Positions 8,411 through 15,252 of a DNA stretch of 33,442 nucleotides are shown piece by piece. A model generated the notes under the pieces. It saw only the letters and a list, made by a program, of their open reading frames with translations, did no database searches and was not told the origin of the DNA. The translations under genes were made by a program, and so were the position numbers. How positions within the stretch are numbered: position 1 is the first letter of the stretch; every line of letters starts with the position of its first letter. The stretch is from assembly GCA_031271865.1 (NCBI GenBank), contig JAISUW010000062.1, forward strand, positions 1 through 33,442, written 5' to 3'. Origin of the DNA: Oscillospiraceae bacterium. GTDB taxonomy: Bacteria; Bacillota; Clostridia; Oscillospirales; Acutalibacteraceae.

Positions 8411-10081
8411 TCAATCCAGCATTTCTTCCGCTGCGGCAAGCTGGGCGGGGGTCGGGGCGGCGCCCGACATGATGCGCGCCAACTCGCGGACGCGGCCTTC
8501 GTGCGTCAGCGGAGTGACGGCGGTGAGGGTCTCGGTGTCCGTTTCGGTCTTGGATATGAAGAGGTGCCCGTCCGCTTTGCACGCCAGCTGCGCTAAGTGC
8601 GTCACGCATATCACTTGCCGCACGGCCGCCGCCGCTTTCAGCTTGGCGGCGATGCGCTGCGCCGCCGCGCCGCTGACACCGGCATCTATCTCGTCGAATA
8701 TCAGCGTGGGGACGGTATCACTCTCCGCTAACACCTGCCGAATCGCCAAGCATATCCGCGACAGCTCGCCGCCGCTGGCTACCTTTGCCAAGGGACGCGG
8801 ACTTTCCCCGCGGTTGGCGGAGAGCAGAAACTCCATCTCGTCCCCGCCGGAGCCTGTCAGAGCGCAGGGTCTGCGCTCGACAATGAAGACGGCGTTGGGC
8901 ATATTCAGGGAAGTGAGCTCCGCTTGCACGGCGGCGCAGAATTCTTCCCCGGCCCGCAGGCGGCTCTCTGTTAGTTGGTCTGCAAGGGCTTTTGTTTCTG
9001 CCGCCGCCGCAGCGATGAGACCCCGGAGTTCGTCCAGCCGTGCGGTATCGCCGGTAATGGATGCCTCCTCCGCCCGGGCTTCGGCAAGCAAAGCCGGCAA
9101 CTCGTCCGCTGTTTTTCCGTACTTGGCGCAGAGGGTGCGGTACAGCTCTAAGCGTTCCTCTGTCTGCACCCGCTCTTCTTCATTGAATGCCGCTTCCTCC
9201 GACAGCCGGCTTACCGTGTCCCGCAGGTCGGACAATTCTTCCGCTGCGGCTGCCAAGCGTTGGGCTGCTGCAGCGGCTTGCGGGTAAGAGGCTGTGATGG
9301 CACCCACCGCCGCCGCCGCCCGCTGCGTCAGCTCCGCCGCGCCCGGTGCCGGCTGCACATCCCGCTCTTCCCCGCGCAAAGCTGCCAGCGCAGTCCGCAA
9401 GCCCTCCGCGATACGCTGTGCATTGCGGAAGAAAGCGGCGCGGCTCTCCAACTCCTGCTGTTCGCCGGGGCGCAAAGCGGCTTTCTCCAACTCATCTATC
9501 TGGTGCCGGAGGTAATCCTGCCGGCGGGCTTTCTCCGCTTCGCCGGTCTGTAAGGCGCGGTTTTCCTTGTGCAGGGTGCGCAGCGTATGGATTGCCTCGC
9601 GGTAGGCTGCCCGCAAGGATTCATTGTCCGCTTTGGCATCTATGTATGCCAGGTGCCGCTTGCTGTCAAGCAGCCCTTGGTTGTCGTGCTGGCCGTGGAT
9701 GTTTACCAGCTCCGCACCCAAGGCGCGCAAGGCCGCCACGGTCACGAGGGTTCCGTTGGCGCGGCAGATGTTCTTCCCGGCGGCGGTCATGGCGCGGGTG
9801 AGAAGAAGGGAACCATCCTCTGCGGCGGGGATGCCGTATTCCTCCATGAGGGCGCGGGCATTCGGCGGGAGTTCGTCGAAGACGGCGGAAACTTGTGCAG
9901 TTTCGGCACCCGTACGTATCAATTCCCGGCTCGTACGTTCGCCCAATACGGCGTGGAGAGCATCGATGAGGATGGATTTTCCGGCTCCCGTTTCGCCCGT
10001 CAGTACCGTGAAGCCGACGCTGAATCCCACATCGGCTTGCTTTATCACAGCTATGTTCTCTATGGATAGGCATTGCAGCAT
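8411..10081 (-). CDS. recN: DNA repair protein RecN
   Basis: The 556-residue SMC-like ATPase acts early in double-strand break repair. The Walker A motif GETGAGKS is at residues 29-36, and the C-terminal half holds the ABC signature SGGELSR and the Walker B segment LIFDEIDAGVSG. Between them is a long Ala/Glu/Arg-rich coiled-coil region, as the family requires. ATG 10081 is chosen because the protein then begins MLQCLSIENIAVI like other RecN proteins; GGGTGG lies about eight bases upstream. A GTG at 10093 is also possible. It is the third gene of nadK-argR-recN, a cluster typical of Clostridia. The gap after argR is about 40 bases, so cotranscription is likely. Confidence 0.95.
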   Translation of the reverse strand: MLQCLSIENIAVIKQADVGFSVGFTVLTGETGAGKSILIDALHAVLGERTSRELIRTGAETAQVSAVFDELPPNARALMEEYGIPAAEDGSLLLTRAMTAAGKNICRANGTLVTVAALRALGAELVNIHGQHDNQGLLDSKRHLAYIDAKADNESLRAAYREAIHTLRTLHKENRALQTGEAEKARRQDYLRHQIDELEKAALRPGEQQELESRAAFFRNAQRIAEGLRTALAALRGEERDVQPAPGAAELTQRAAAAVGAITASYPQAAAAAQRLAAAAEELSDLRDTVSRLSEEAAFNEEERVQTEERLELYRTLCAKYGKTADELPALLAEARAEEASITGDTARLDELRGLIAAAAAETKALADQLTESRLRAGEEFCAAVQAELTSLNMPNAVFIVERRPCALTGSGGDEMEFLLSANRGESPRPLAKVASGGELSRICLAIRQVLAESDTVPTLIFDEIDAGVSGAAAQRIAAKLKAAAAVRQVICVTHLAQLACKADGHLFISKTETDTETLTAVTPLTHEGRVRELARIMSGAAPTPAQLAAAEEMLD

Positions 10082-10103
10082 CTTTTGTACCACCCGAAAG
10101 GAA

Positions 10104-10126
10104 TCATTGATTCATTGATTCATTGA
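10104..10126. repeat. Short TCATTGAT octamer repeat
   Basis: The octamer TCATTGAT occurs almost three times in a row (10104, 10112, 10120) across the end of argR and the gap before recN; the last copy contains the argR stop codon. It is a simple tandem repeat with no evident function. Confidence 0.6.
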
Positions 10127-10587
10127 CCGCTGACCCCTGCCGCCAAGGTCTGTATGCGCCCCGCCAAGCCTTGGGCGAATTCTTCATTCCGGCAAAGGGC
10201 AAAGATGGTGTCGTCCCCGGCTATGGTGCCGACCAAACCGTCCCACGTCAGGGAATCCAGCACGGCACAGACGCCTTGTGCAAATCCTGTGGAGCAGTGT
10301 ACACACACCATGTTCCCGACCGCCTGCGCCGATTGCACGGACGCGGCAAAGATACCGACACTGTCGTCTAAAGCGCTCACGCCGGACTCCGGCAGGCGGT
10401 ACTTGAGGATGCCATCGGACCCTCTGCGCTTTTCAATTCCCAGTTGCTTGACGTTGCGGGAGAGCGTAGCCTGCGTCGCTTCAATACCACGCATTGCCAA
10501 GCGCTCTTTCAGTTCCTCTTGCGTGGTTATGATTTCAGACTTCACCACCTCCCGAATGATGTCCAGGCGTGTGTGCTTCTCTAACAT
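10120..10587 (-). CDS. argR: Arginine repressor ArgR
   Basis: This 155-residue regulator binds DNA through an N-terminal winged helix (TTQEELKERL then ATQATLSRNVKQL, with the conserved S43-R44) and arginine through the C-terminal domain, where the GTIAGDDT segment with the conserved Asp pair is at 120-127. ArgR hexamers repress arginine synthesis and can activate catabolism. The start follows GGGGG by about eight bases. It lies between nadK (29-base gap) and recN, the usual clostridial order. argF, about 1.8 kb away and convergent with this cluster, is a natural target. Identification is firm. Confidence 0.95.
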   Translation of the reverse strand: MLEKHTRLDIIREVVKSEIITTQEELKERLAMRGIEATQATLSRNVKQLGIEKRRGSDGILKYRLPESGVSALDDSVGIFAASVQSAQAVGNMVCVHCSTGFAQGVCAVLDSLTWDGLVGTIAGDDTIFALCRNEEFAQGLAGRIQTLAAGVSGQ

Positions 10588-10616
10588 GAACCGTACCCCC
10601 TATTATGGTTTGGAAT

Positions 10617-11405
10617 TCATTGCCACAGTTTGTCCGTAAGCTTTTGCAGAAAAGGCTTCCCTTCAAAGGTGATGCGCTGCAGCACGCAGTCGGAAAGCAA
10701 GATGGCTGCATTGCTGCATTTTGGCGGGAGCAGAACCTCCCTACCGTCCGCATAAAGCGCGGCGGAGCCCCGGATGCTTACTTGGAACGCGGTCTGTATG
10801 GGAAAAATCACACTCCGCACCGTACCCTTGTGCGGGGCTATCGGTGTTACGGCGACGGCCTCCAGACCGGGAACCATTACCGCGCCGCCGGCAGCATAAT
10901 TGTATGCGGTGGAACCGTTCGGCAGGGAGAAAATGACACCGTCCCCGCGGTATTGCAGTTCCCCGAAGTCCGAGCTGACGGTTATATCCGCCGTGTGGCT
11001 GTGGCTGACGGCTGCTATCACGATGTCATTGACACATATTCCCTGCGCGGGCGCATCCGCTTCGGTTTGTGCCGTATACTGCAGCAAAGGGGTAGGCTGT
11101 ACCTGATAATCCCCCGCGGCAAGCGAACGCAAGAAGCCGTCTTGCGCGCTGTCGCACGCGGACAAAAAGCCGACACGGCCCATATTCACGCCTGCCAAGG
11201 GGATGCTGTACCGAATCGCTGCCTGCGCCGCATACAGAATGGTGCCGTCACCGCCGAGGGCCAGCAGTGCTGAAAAATGCTCCAATGAAGCGTCTTCTCC
11301 CACCACAGCCGCTTCTGCGCCCAATTCCCGCAGCCGCCGCAGAATTCGTTCGGCCTCGGCCGCACGTTCCGGTCGGTTGGTCTTCCAAACTGCAATTTGT
11401 TGCAA
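10617..11405 (-). CDS. nadK: NAD kinase (ATP-NAD kinase)
   Basis: The 262-residue enzyme phosphorylates NAD to NADP. The GGDGT motif is at residues 51-55 and the second signature, GDGVIFSLPNGSTAYNYAAGG, is in the C-terminal half. The start is a TTG at 11405: GAGAGGG precedes it by seven bases, it gives a family-like N-terminus (LQQIAVWKTNRPE, read as Met first), and a good promoter at 11466-11494 lies inside the longer open frame that extends to 11552, so that extension cannot be translated from this transcript. It is the first gene of the nadK-argR-recN operon. Confidence 0.93.
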   Translation of the reverse strand: MQQIAVWKTNRPERAAEAERILRRLRELGAEAAVVGEDASLEHFSALLALGGDGTILYAAQAAIRYSIPLAGVNMGRVGFLSACDSAQDGFLRSLAAGDYQVQPTPLLQYTAQTEADAPAQGICVNDIVIAAVSHSHTADITVSSDFGELQYRGDGVIFSLPNGSTAYNYAAGGAVMVPGLEAVAVTPIAPHKGTVRSVIFPIQTAFQVSIRGSAALYADGREVLLPPKCSNAAILLSDCVLQRITFEGKPFLQKLTDKLWQ

Positions 11406-11465
11406 AGTGCTACCCTCTCGGATCAGACAGGATTCTTTCGGCGTTCTTTTTAGTCGCCTTAGAAT

Positions 11466-11494
11466 ATTATACAGCGTTTTATGCAAGAAAGCAA
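11466..11494 (-). promoter_or_regulatory. Sigma-A promoter for nadK-argR-recN
   Basis: On the minus strand, TTGCTT (11489-11494) and TATAAT (11466-11471) are separated by 17 bases, with a predicted start near 11459, about 54 bases before the TTG start codon of nadK. Confidence 0.7.
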
Positions 11495-11545
11495 GTGTTT
11501 TTTGTTCCCGGCTTTCCGACGGCAGCAGATTCCCGCTTTTCTTGC

Positions 11546-11574
11546 TTGACAAACTGTAAGGGATGTGCTATAAT
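11546..11574 (+). promoter_or_regulatory. Consensus sigma-A promoter for the MarR gene
   Basis: TTGACA (11546-11551) and TATAAT (11569-11574) match the consensus perfectly with a 17-base spacer. A perfect promoter before a regulator gene suggests control by a repressor, possibly its own product. Confidence 0.9.
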
Positions 11575-11633
11575 ACATTCAATCTGCATAATAGTTCATC
11601 AAATAACAATTCAGATAACAAACGGAGGCGCGT

Positions 11634-12101
11634 ATGCCGAATCTCGAAAGCTACCAATTCAGTATTAATTTTTGGTATGGTGTGCGGTTGATAAAGCGGT
11701 TGTATAAAGAAGCCCTTGACGAAGCGGGAAAAGCCTTGGGACTGACCGGCGCGGAAGCTGCTGTCATTAATTTTCTGCGCGAGAACCCGGAATTTGATAC
11801 AGCACGGGACATCGCAGCATTGCGGGATGTATCCCGCGCCTATGTGAGCGGGGCGGTAGAGCATCTGGTGAAACGCCGCTACTTGACAATACGGACGGAT
11901 GAAGAGGATCGCCGCTTGCAGCACTTGGTGATTACGGATAAATGCAAACCGATTGCCGAGGCACTCCACCAAGCGCATTGGGACTTTTATGCCAAGGTGA
12001 CGGAGGGTCTGACGGATGAGGACTTGCTCAATCTGTGGGTCATCATTGAAAAATGTGCAAAGAACTTGCTGGAGGGAGATATAACCCCTCCCAACGTGTG
12101 A
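11634..12101 (+). CDS. MarR-family transcriptional regulator
   Basis: The 155-residue protein has the MarR layout: an N-terminal helix, a winged helix-turn-helix (LTGAEAAVINFLRENPE, ARDIAALRDVSRAYVSGAVEHLVKR), the DEEDRR wing motif (TDEEDRRLQHLVITDK) and a C-terminal dimerisation helix. Such dimers bind short palindromes and are released by small ligands. GGAGG lies five bases before ATG 11634. It has a perfect promoter and a terminator at 12201-12237, so it is monocistronic. The solute-binding lipoprotein downstream, with a palindrome in its leader, could be regulated by it, but this is only an inference from proximity. Confidence 0.9.
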   Translation: MPNLESYQFSINFWYGVRLIKRLYKEALDEAGKALGLTGAEAAVINFLRENPEFDTARDIAALRDVSRAYVSGAVEHLVKRRYLTIRTDEEDRRLQHLVITDKCKPIAEALHQAHWDFYAKVTEGLTDEDLLNLWVIIEKCAKNLLEGDITPPNV

Positions 12102-12200
12102 TGCGGTTCTTGCCTGGACTTTACGTACTTCTCCTTGGGGCAGTTTGCCGCTGCCTGCGGGTTTTGTGCGCCGCAGCGTGTAAAGGCAACGGAAAAAAGC

Positions 12201-12237
12201 AAACAATGCCCTCGAAGAATGGGGTTGCATTGTTTTT
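12201..12237 (+). terminator. Rho-independent terminator after the MarR gene
   Basis: AAACAATGC (12201-12209) and GCATTGTTT (12227-12235) are perfect nine-base arms, with extra CC/GG pairs inside, followed by more T residues. It separates the MarR transcript from the next promoter. Confidence 0.85.
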
Positions 12238-12264
12238 AATATTCGGTCAAGCTGCATATATTGC

Positions 12265-12293
12265 TTGACAAATTAGGTATAATAGTGTATAAT
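12265..12293 (+). promoter_or_regulatory. Consensus sigma-A promoter for the solute-binding lipoprotein
   Basis: TTGACA (12265-12270) and TATAAT (12288-12293) match the consensus with a 17-base spacer. A second TATAAT at 12279-12284 is too close to the -35 to serve it. Confidence 0.88.
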
Positions 12294-12315
12294 AAGAAAA
12301 TGATAGTTAATAAAT

Positions 12316-12344
12316 TCTGTCAGAATTGTACAAATTATGACAGA
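12316..12344. promoter_or_regulatory. 29-base inverted repeat in the lipoprotein leader (candidate operator)
   Basis: Perfect arms TCTGTCA and TGACAGA enclose a nearly symmetrical AT-rich centre (AATTGTACAAATT). It starts about 22 bases after the -10 element and ends 10 bases before the AAGGAGG site. It could be a repressor operator just downstream of the promoter or an RNA hairpin. There is no T-run for termination. Confidence 0.6.
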
Positions 12345-12368
12345 TTGACATTTCAAGGAGGCCTGCCG

Positions 12369-13193
12369 ATGAAACGCTTTTTCCGAATAGGGTGTGCGCT
12401 TATAACGGCGGTCTGTCTGCTGTTTTCTGCCTGCGGTCCTAAGGCGCCGAACAAAAAAGACGGCCTCACGCTGAAAGCGGGCGTTCTAACCGTCGGGATT
12501 CAGCCGGAGTATCCCCCGATGGAGTACGAGAATGCCTCCAAGGGTTTTGACATTGATGTTGCTACCGAAGCGGCACGGCGCATCGGTCTGCAGGTGGAAT
12601 TCGTTGTCACGCCGTGGGAGGACATCTTGGTGAGCTTAGAGCGCGGGCTCTTTGACTGCGTGTTCTCCGCCGTGAGCGTAACGGTAGAACGGCAGAAGCG
12701 CTTCCTGTTCTCGAAGCCGTACATTGCCAATGCGCTGTGCGCCGTCACAAAGGTCGGCGGTCCGACGGTAGGCAATCCGGCTGAATTTGAGGGTCTGCGG
12801 GTGGGTGTGCTGCGTGCAGGGACTGCCCATGACATTCTGCGGACGCAAGCGGCGCAAGGCTTCTCTGTGGACATATATCCCTATGATACGCTGACCGATT
12901 GCTATATCGGTCTGGATTTGAATGAGATTGATGCCGTCTACGGCGGGAGTGTGGCGGCCAGCTACTTCCTCAAGCAAGACCCTGCGCTGGAACGCAACTG
13001 GGTAAGCGAGCAGCCGGAACCGATGGCCATCGCTTTCCCGAAAGACAGCGATGCGCTGGTGGAGCAGATTGACCGTGCCATAGACGAAATGTACTATGAG
13101 GGCGTGATGGCGTCGCTTGCCTCCGCTTATTTCGGCGAGGACTTTACTGCAGGGCTGCGCAACGTAACCACACCTGCGGACGAAAATATGTAG
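12369..13193 (+). CDS. Amino-acid-type ABC transporter substrate-binding lipoprotein
   Basis: The 274-residue protein begins with a lipoprotein signal, with lipobox LFSAC at C22, so it is anchored to the outer face of the membrane. The mature part has the family-3 solute-binding fold: LTVGIQPEYPPMEY, GFDIDVATEAARRIG, the WEDILVSLERGLFD segment and FSKPYI. These proteins usually capture polar amino acids for an ABC importer. No permease or ATPase gene is adjacent, so it either pairs with a distant transporter or acts as a sensor or scavenger. AAGGAGG lies seven bases before ATG 12369, which fixes the start. Its stop codon is inside the hairpin at 13189-13217. Confidence 0.9.
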   Translation: MKRFFRIGCALITAVCLLFSACGPKAPNKKDGLTLKAGVLTVGIQPEYPPMEYENASKGFDIDVATEAARRIGLQVEFVVTPWEDILVSLERGLFDCVFSAVSVTVERQKRFLFSKPYIANALCAVTKVGGPTVGNPAEFEGLRVGVLRAGTAHDILRTQAAQGFSVDIYPYDTLTDCYIGLDLNEIDAVYGGSVAASYFLKQDPALERNWVSEQPEPMAIAFPKDSDALVEQIDRAIDEMYYEGVMASLASAYFGEDFTAGLRNVTTPADENM

Positions 13194-13217
13194 GGGCGGC
13201 ATTCCGCCGCCCCTACA
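13189..13217. terminator. Perfect hairpin between convergent genes, overlapping a stop codon
   Basis: Twelve-base perfect arms (13189-13200 and 13206-13217) enclose a five-base loop. The left arm contains the stop codon of the solute-binding lipoprotein gene, and the convergent trpB gene ends 12 bases to the right. There is no long T-run, so it may be a bidirectional terminator or a dispersed palindrome; it shares its GTAGGGGCGGC core with other hairpins in the window. Confidence 0.65.
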
Positions 13218-13228
13218 AATGCCACCCG

Positions 13229-14581
13229 TCAGGCGTTGATGTACTTCGCGAGTTCTTCATCCGTCGGGATGGTGTCGGTCATGGTGCCGTTCAGGTACTG
13301 CTCATAGGCCAGCATATCAAAATATCCCGTGCCCGTCAAACCGAAGAGGATGCACTTGGCTTCGCCGCTCTCCTTGCACTTGAGGGCTTCGTTTACTGCG
13401 CCGCGGATGGCGTGGCTGCTCTCGGGTGCAGGCAGGATGCCCTCTGTACGCGCAAATTGCATTGCGGCCTCAAAGACATTCGTTTGCTCGTAAGCTACAG
13501 CCTCCAGATCGCCTTCATGGTAGAGCGTGGACAGAATCGGACTCATGCCATGGTAGCGCAGTCCCCCGGCGTGGTTGGCGCCCGGTATAAAATCAGATCC
13601 CAGCGTATACATCTTCGCCAGGGGAGTCATCTTGCCTGTGTCGCAGAAGTCGTACTTGTACGTCCCGCGCGTGAAGCTGGGGCAGGACGCGGGTTCCACT
13701 GCTATCATGCGCGGATTTGCTCTCCCCGTCAGCTTGTCCGCCATGAACGGCGCAATCAGCCCCCCCAGGTTCGACCCGCCCCCCGCACAGCCCACGATGA
13801 TGTCCGGGTACTCGTCCACGGACTCTAGCTGCGCTTTGCTTTCCAAGCCGATTACGGATTGGTGCAGCAATACCTGATTCAGCACCGAACCCAATACATA
13901 CCGGTACCCCTCGGACGATACTGCCTTCTCTATCGCTTCCGAAATCGCGCAACCCAAGGAACCTGTCGTCTCCGGGTCATGCGCCAGAATCGCCCTGCCC
14001 GCATTCGTCGTGTCCGACGGCGACGCGATAATCTCCGCCCCGAAAGTCTGGATGATCGAACGCCGGTATGGCTTCTGGTTGTAACTCCCCTTTACCATGT
14101 ATACCGTCAACGGTAAGCGAAAAAATGCACACGCCATCGCCAACGCTGTCCCCCATTGCCCTGCACCGGTCTCCGTCGTCAGTCCCCTTAAGCCCTCCGC
14201 CTTTGCGTAATACGCTTGCGCCAGAGCTGAGTTCAGTTTGTGGGAGCCCGATGTGTTGTTCCCCTCAAACTTGTAGTAAATGCGCGCCGGCGTGTCCAAC
14301 AGCTTCTCCAGCCGGTATGCACGGTGCAACGGCGACGGCCGGAATGTCCGGTACGCTTCCTGCACTTCCTCCGGTATCTCTACATAACGGCTCTCGTTGT
14401 CCAGCTCTTGGTGCGCCAGTTCCTTGCAGAATATCGGATACAATGCCTCCTCCGGTAACTCCTCCTTCGTCCCGGGATGTATCAGCGGCGCCGGCTTCGT
14501 CGGCATGTCCGCCCGTAGATTGTACCATTGCGTCGGAATCCTGTCCTCTGATAAAAGTATGCGGTTCGGTGTCTTTGCCAT
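13229..14581 (-). CDS. trpB: TrpB2-type tryptophan synthase beta chain
   Basis: This 450-residue PLP enzyme condenses indole with serine to form tryptophan. The PLP lysine is K115 in SGSHKLNSA, the substrate loop TETGAGQWG is at 136-144 and the phosphate-binding GGGSN at 267-271. The N-terminal extension and HK rather than the classical beta-chain context place it in the TrpB2 (long, often stand-alone) group. No trpA or other trp gene is next to it, which is usual for TrpB2; it may salvage indole or work with a distant TrpA. AAAGGAG lies nine bases before ATG 14581. A T-box leader with a Trp-like specifier lies upstream, so expression should rise when uncharged tRNA-Trp accumulates. A related PLP lyase is the only alternative. 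Confidence 0.93.
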   Translation of the reverse strand: MAKTPNRILLSEDRIPTQWYNLRADMPTKPAPLIHPGTKEELPEEALYPIFCKELAHQELDNESRYVEIPEEVQEAYRTFRPSPLHRAYRLEKLLDTPARIYYKFEGNNTSGSHKLNSALAQAYYAKAEGLRGLTTETGAGQWGTALAMACAFFRLPLTVYMVKGSYNQKPYRRSIIQTFGAEIIASPSDTTNAGRAILAHDPETTGSLGCAISEAIEKAVSSEGYRYVLGSVLNQVLLHQSVIGLESKAQLESVDEYPDIIVGCAGGGSNLGGLIAPFMADKLTGRANPRMIAVEPASCPSFTRGTYKYDFCDTGKMTPLAKMYTLGSDFIPGANHAGGLRYHGMSPILSTLYHEGDLEAVAYEQTNVFEAAMQFARTEGILPAPESSHAIRGAVNEALKCKESGEAKCILFGLTGTGYFDMLAYEQYLNGTMTDTIPTDEELAKYINA

Positions 14582-14625
14582 TGTCTTCGTCTCCTTTGGT
14601 GTGTTTGTTTGGTTGGGTTTGGTTT

Positions 14626-14725
14626 AGCTGAGCTTAGTTGAGCTGGGTTGAGCTGAGTTGAGTTGAGTTGAGTTGAGCTGAGCTGAGTTTAGCTGAGTTG
14701 AGTTTAGTTGAGCTGAGCTAAGTTT
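14626..14725 (-). repeat. Twenty phased pentanucleotide units in the trpB leader
   Basis: On the plus strand, 20 consecutive five-base units of the form AG(T/C)T(G/T/A) run without a single insertion or deletion; one unit is GGTTG. In the sense of trpB mRNA these read as CAACT/CAGCT repeats lying between the T-box terminator and the ribosome binding site. The tract has few strong self-pairings and would be largely unstructured in the mRNA, apart from AGCT pairs. Confidence 0.9.
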
Positions 14726-14750
14726 AACTCAACGCAGTTCCCGAAAGAAT

Positions 14751-14787
14751 AAAAAAACACCCAACGAATCCTTTCAGATTCATTGGG
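14751..14787 (-). terminator. T-box attenuator terminator
   Basis: Eleven-base arms (CCCAATGAATC and GATTCGTTGGG on the minus strand, one G-T pair) are followed by a T-run at 14751-14757. The left arm competes with the T-box core pairing that forms the antiterminator. Confidence 0.85.
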
Positions 14788-14860
14788 ACGAGGTACAAAA
14801 CCGCGCGGTGCCACCCAATTTCGCCTCGGGAGAGGCGCTCTCTTTGGTTGCGGAGTAGTT

Positions 14861-14915
14861 CGTTGCGTTTAACTCAGTTTATTTAAGTTTAGTTGCGTTT
14901 AACTAAACGAAACGA
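14861..14915 (-). repeat. Degenerate pentanucleotide tract inside the T-box leader
   Basis: Eleven five-base units (for example CGTTT, AACTC, AGTTT, AGTTG, AACTA) lie between Stem I and the stem before the T-box core. Part of it folds as GTTTAGTT/AACTAAAC around an AAACGC loop. The composition matches the tract at 14626-14725, which suggests the same repeat expanded within the leader. Confidence 0.6.
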
Positions 14916-15027
14916 CCAAAGTGCCCCACTTCGTTTCTGACCGACCCACCGCCCTCACACTCTCGGCGGCTCGCTGGGGAATCTGTGTCAAAAACTACTA
15001 CCGCACTTCCTACCCGGCTGCACGTTT

Positions 15028-15056
15028 AGTTTACCACATTCCGCAGAAAAAGTCAA
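15028..15056 (-). promoter_or_regulatory. Sigma-A promoter for the T-box/trpB transcript
   Basis: On the minus strand TTGACT (15051-15056) and TAAACT (15028-15033) are separated by 17 bases. Transcription would begin near 15021, right before the predicted Stem I. Confidence 0.75.
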
Positions 15057-15106
15057 GTAAGATTTCCTAAAAGAAACGTCCGCACGCAGTATTCTTAAAA
15101 AAGAAC

Positions 15107-15134
15107 TTGACAAACGCACAAAAATCAGTATAAT
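15107..15134 (+). promoter_or_regulatory. Sigma-A promoter for the unknown 387-residue gene
   Basis: TTGACA (15107-15112) and TATAAT (15129-15134) are 16 bases apart. It is back to back with the T-box promoter. The leader is about 110 bases and contains the pentamer tract. Confidence 0.8.
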
Positions 15135-15183
15135 GATAGTTGGAAGAGAGTTTATGGGTATTGCGAATGAAAGGGTGTTCTTT

Positions 15184-15233
15184 CAACTAAACTCAACTAT
15201 ACTAAACTAAACTCAACTAAACTCAACTCAACT
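15184..15233 (+). repeat. Ten phased pentanucleotide units in the leader of the 387-residue gene
   Basis: Ten consecutive units of the form (C/A)(A/T)ACT run in perfect register up to the AAGGAG ribosome binding site of the gene at 15253. The sense-strand sequence is the same type as in the trpB leader (CAACT, AAACT), so the two divergent genes carry the same element in the same orientation relative to their own start codons. Confidence 0.9.
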
Positions 15234-15252
15234 ACCCCAAGGAGCGACCAAA

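Larger units (their letters stand above)
14751..15021 (-). promoter_or_regulatory. T-box leader (riboswitch), tryptophan specifier, upstream of trpB
   Basis: On the minus strand the T-box core GGGTGGCACCGCG (14804-14816) is followed by a terminator (arms 14760-14770 and 14777-14787, then a run of seven T). The 5' part can form Stem I: AAGTGC (15003-15008) pairs with GCACTT (14919-14924). Just inside the 3' strand lies TGG (14926-14928) in GAAGTGGGG, opposite GGTAGTAG, the position of the specifier loop. TGG is the Trp codon and the regulated gene is trpB, which supports the assignment. A stem with the arms GCCTC/GAGGC precedes the T-box core. The specifier is inferred from pairing by eye. Confidence 0.88.

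Noticed and set aside
12201-12237. Attenuator controlling the solute-binding lipoprotein
   Set aside because: It lies upstream of that gene's own promoter, so it terminates the MarR transcript and does not belong to the lipoprotein leader.
14626-15233. Phase-variation repeat altering a reading frame
   Set aside because: The pentamer tracts are in leaders, not in coding sequence, so copy change cannot shift a frame; only leader length would change.
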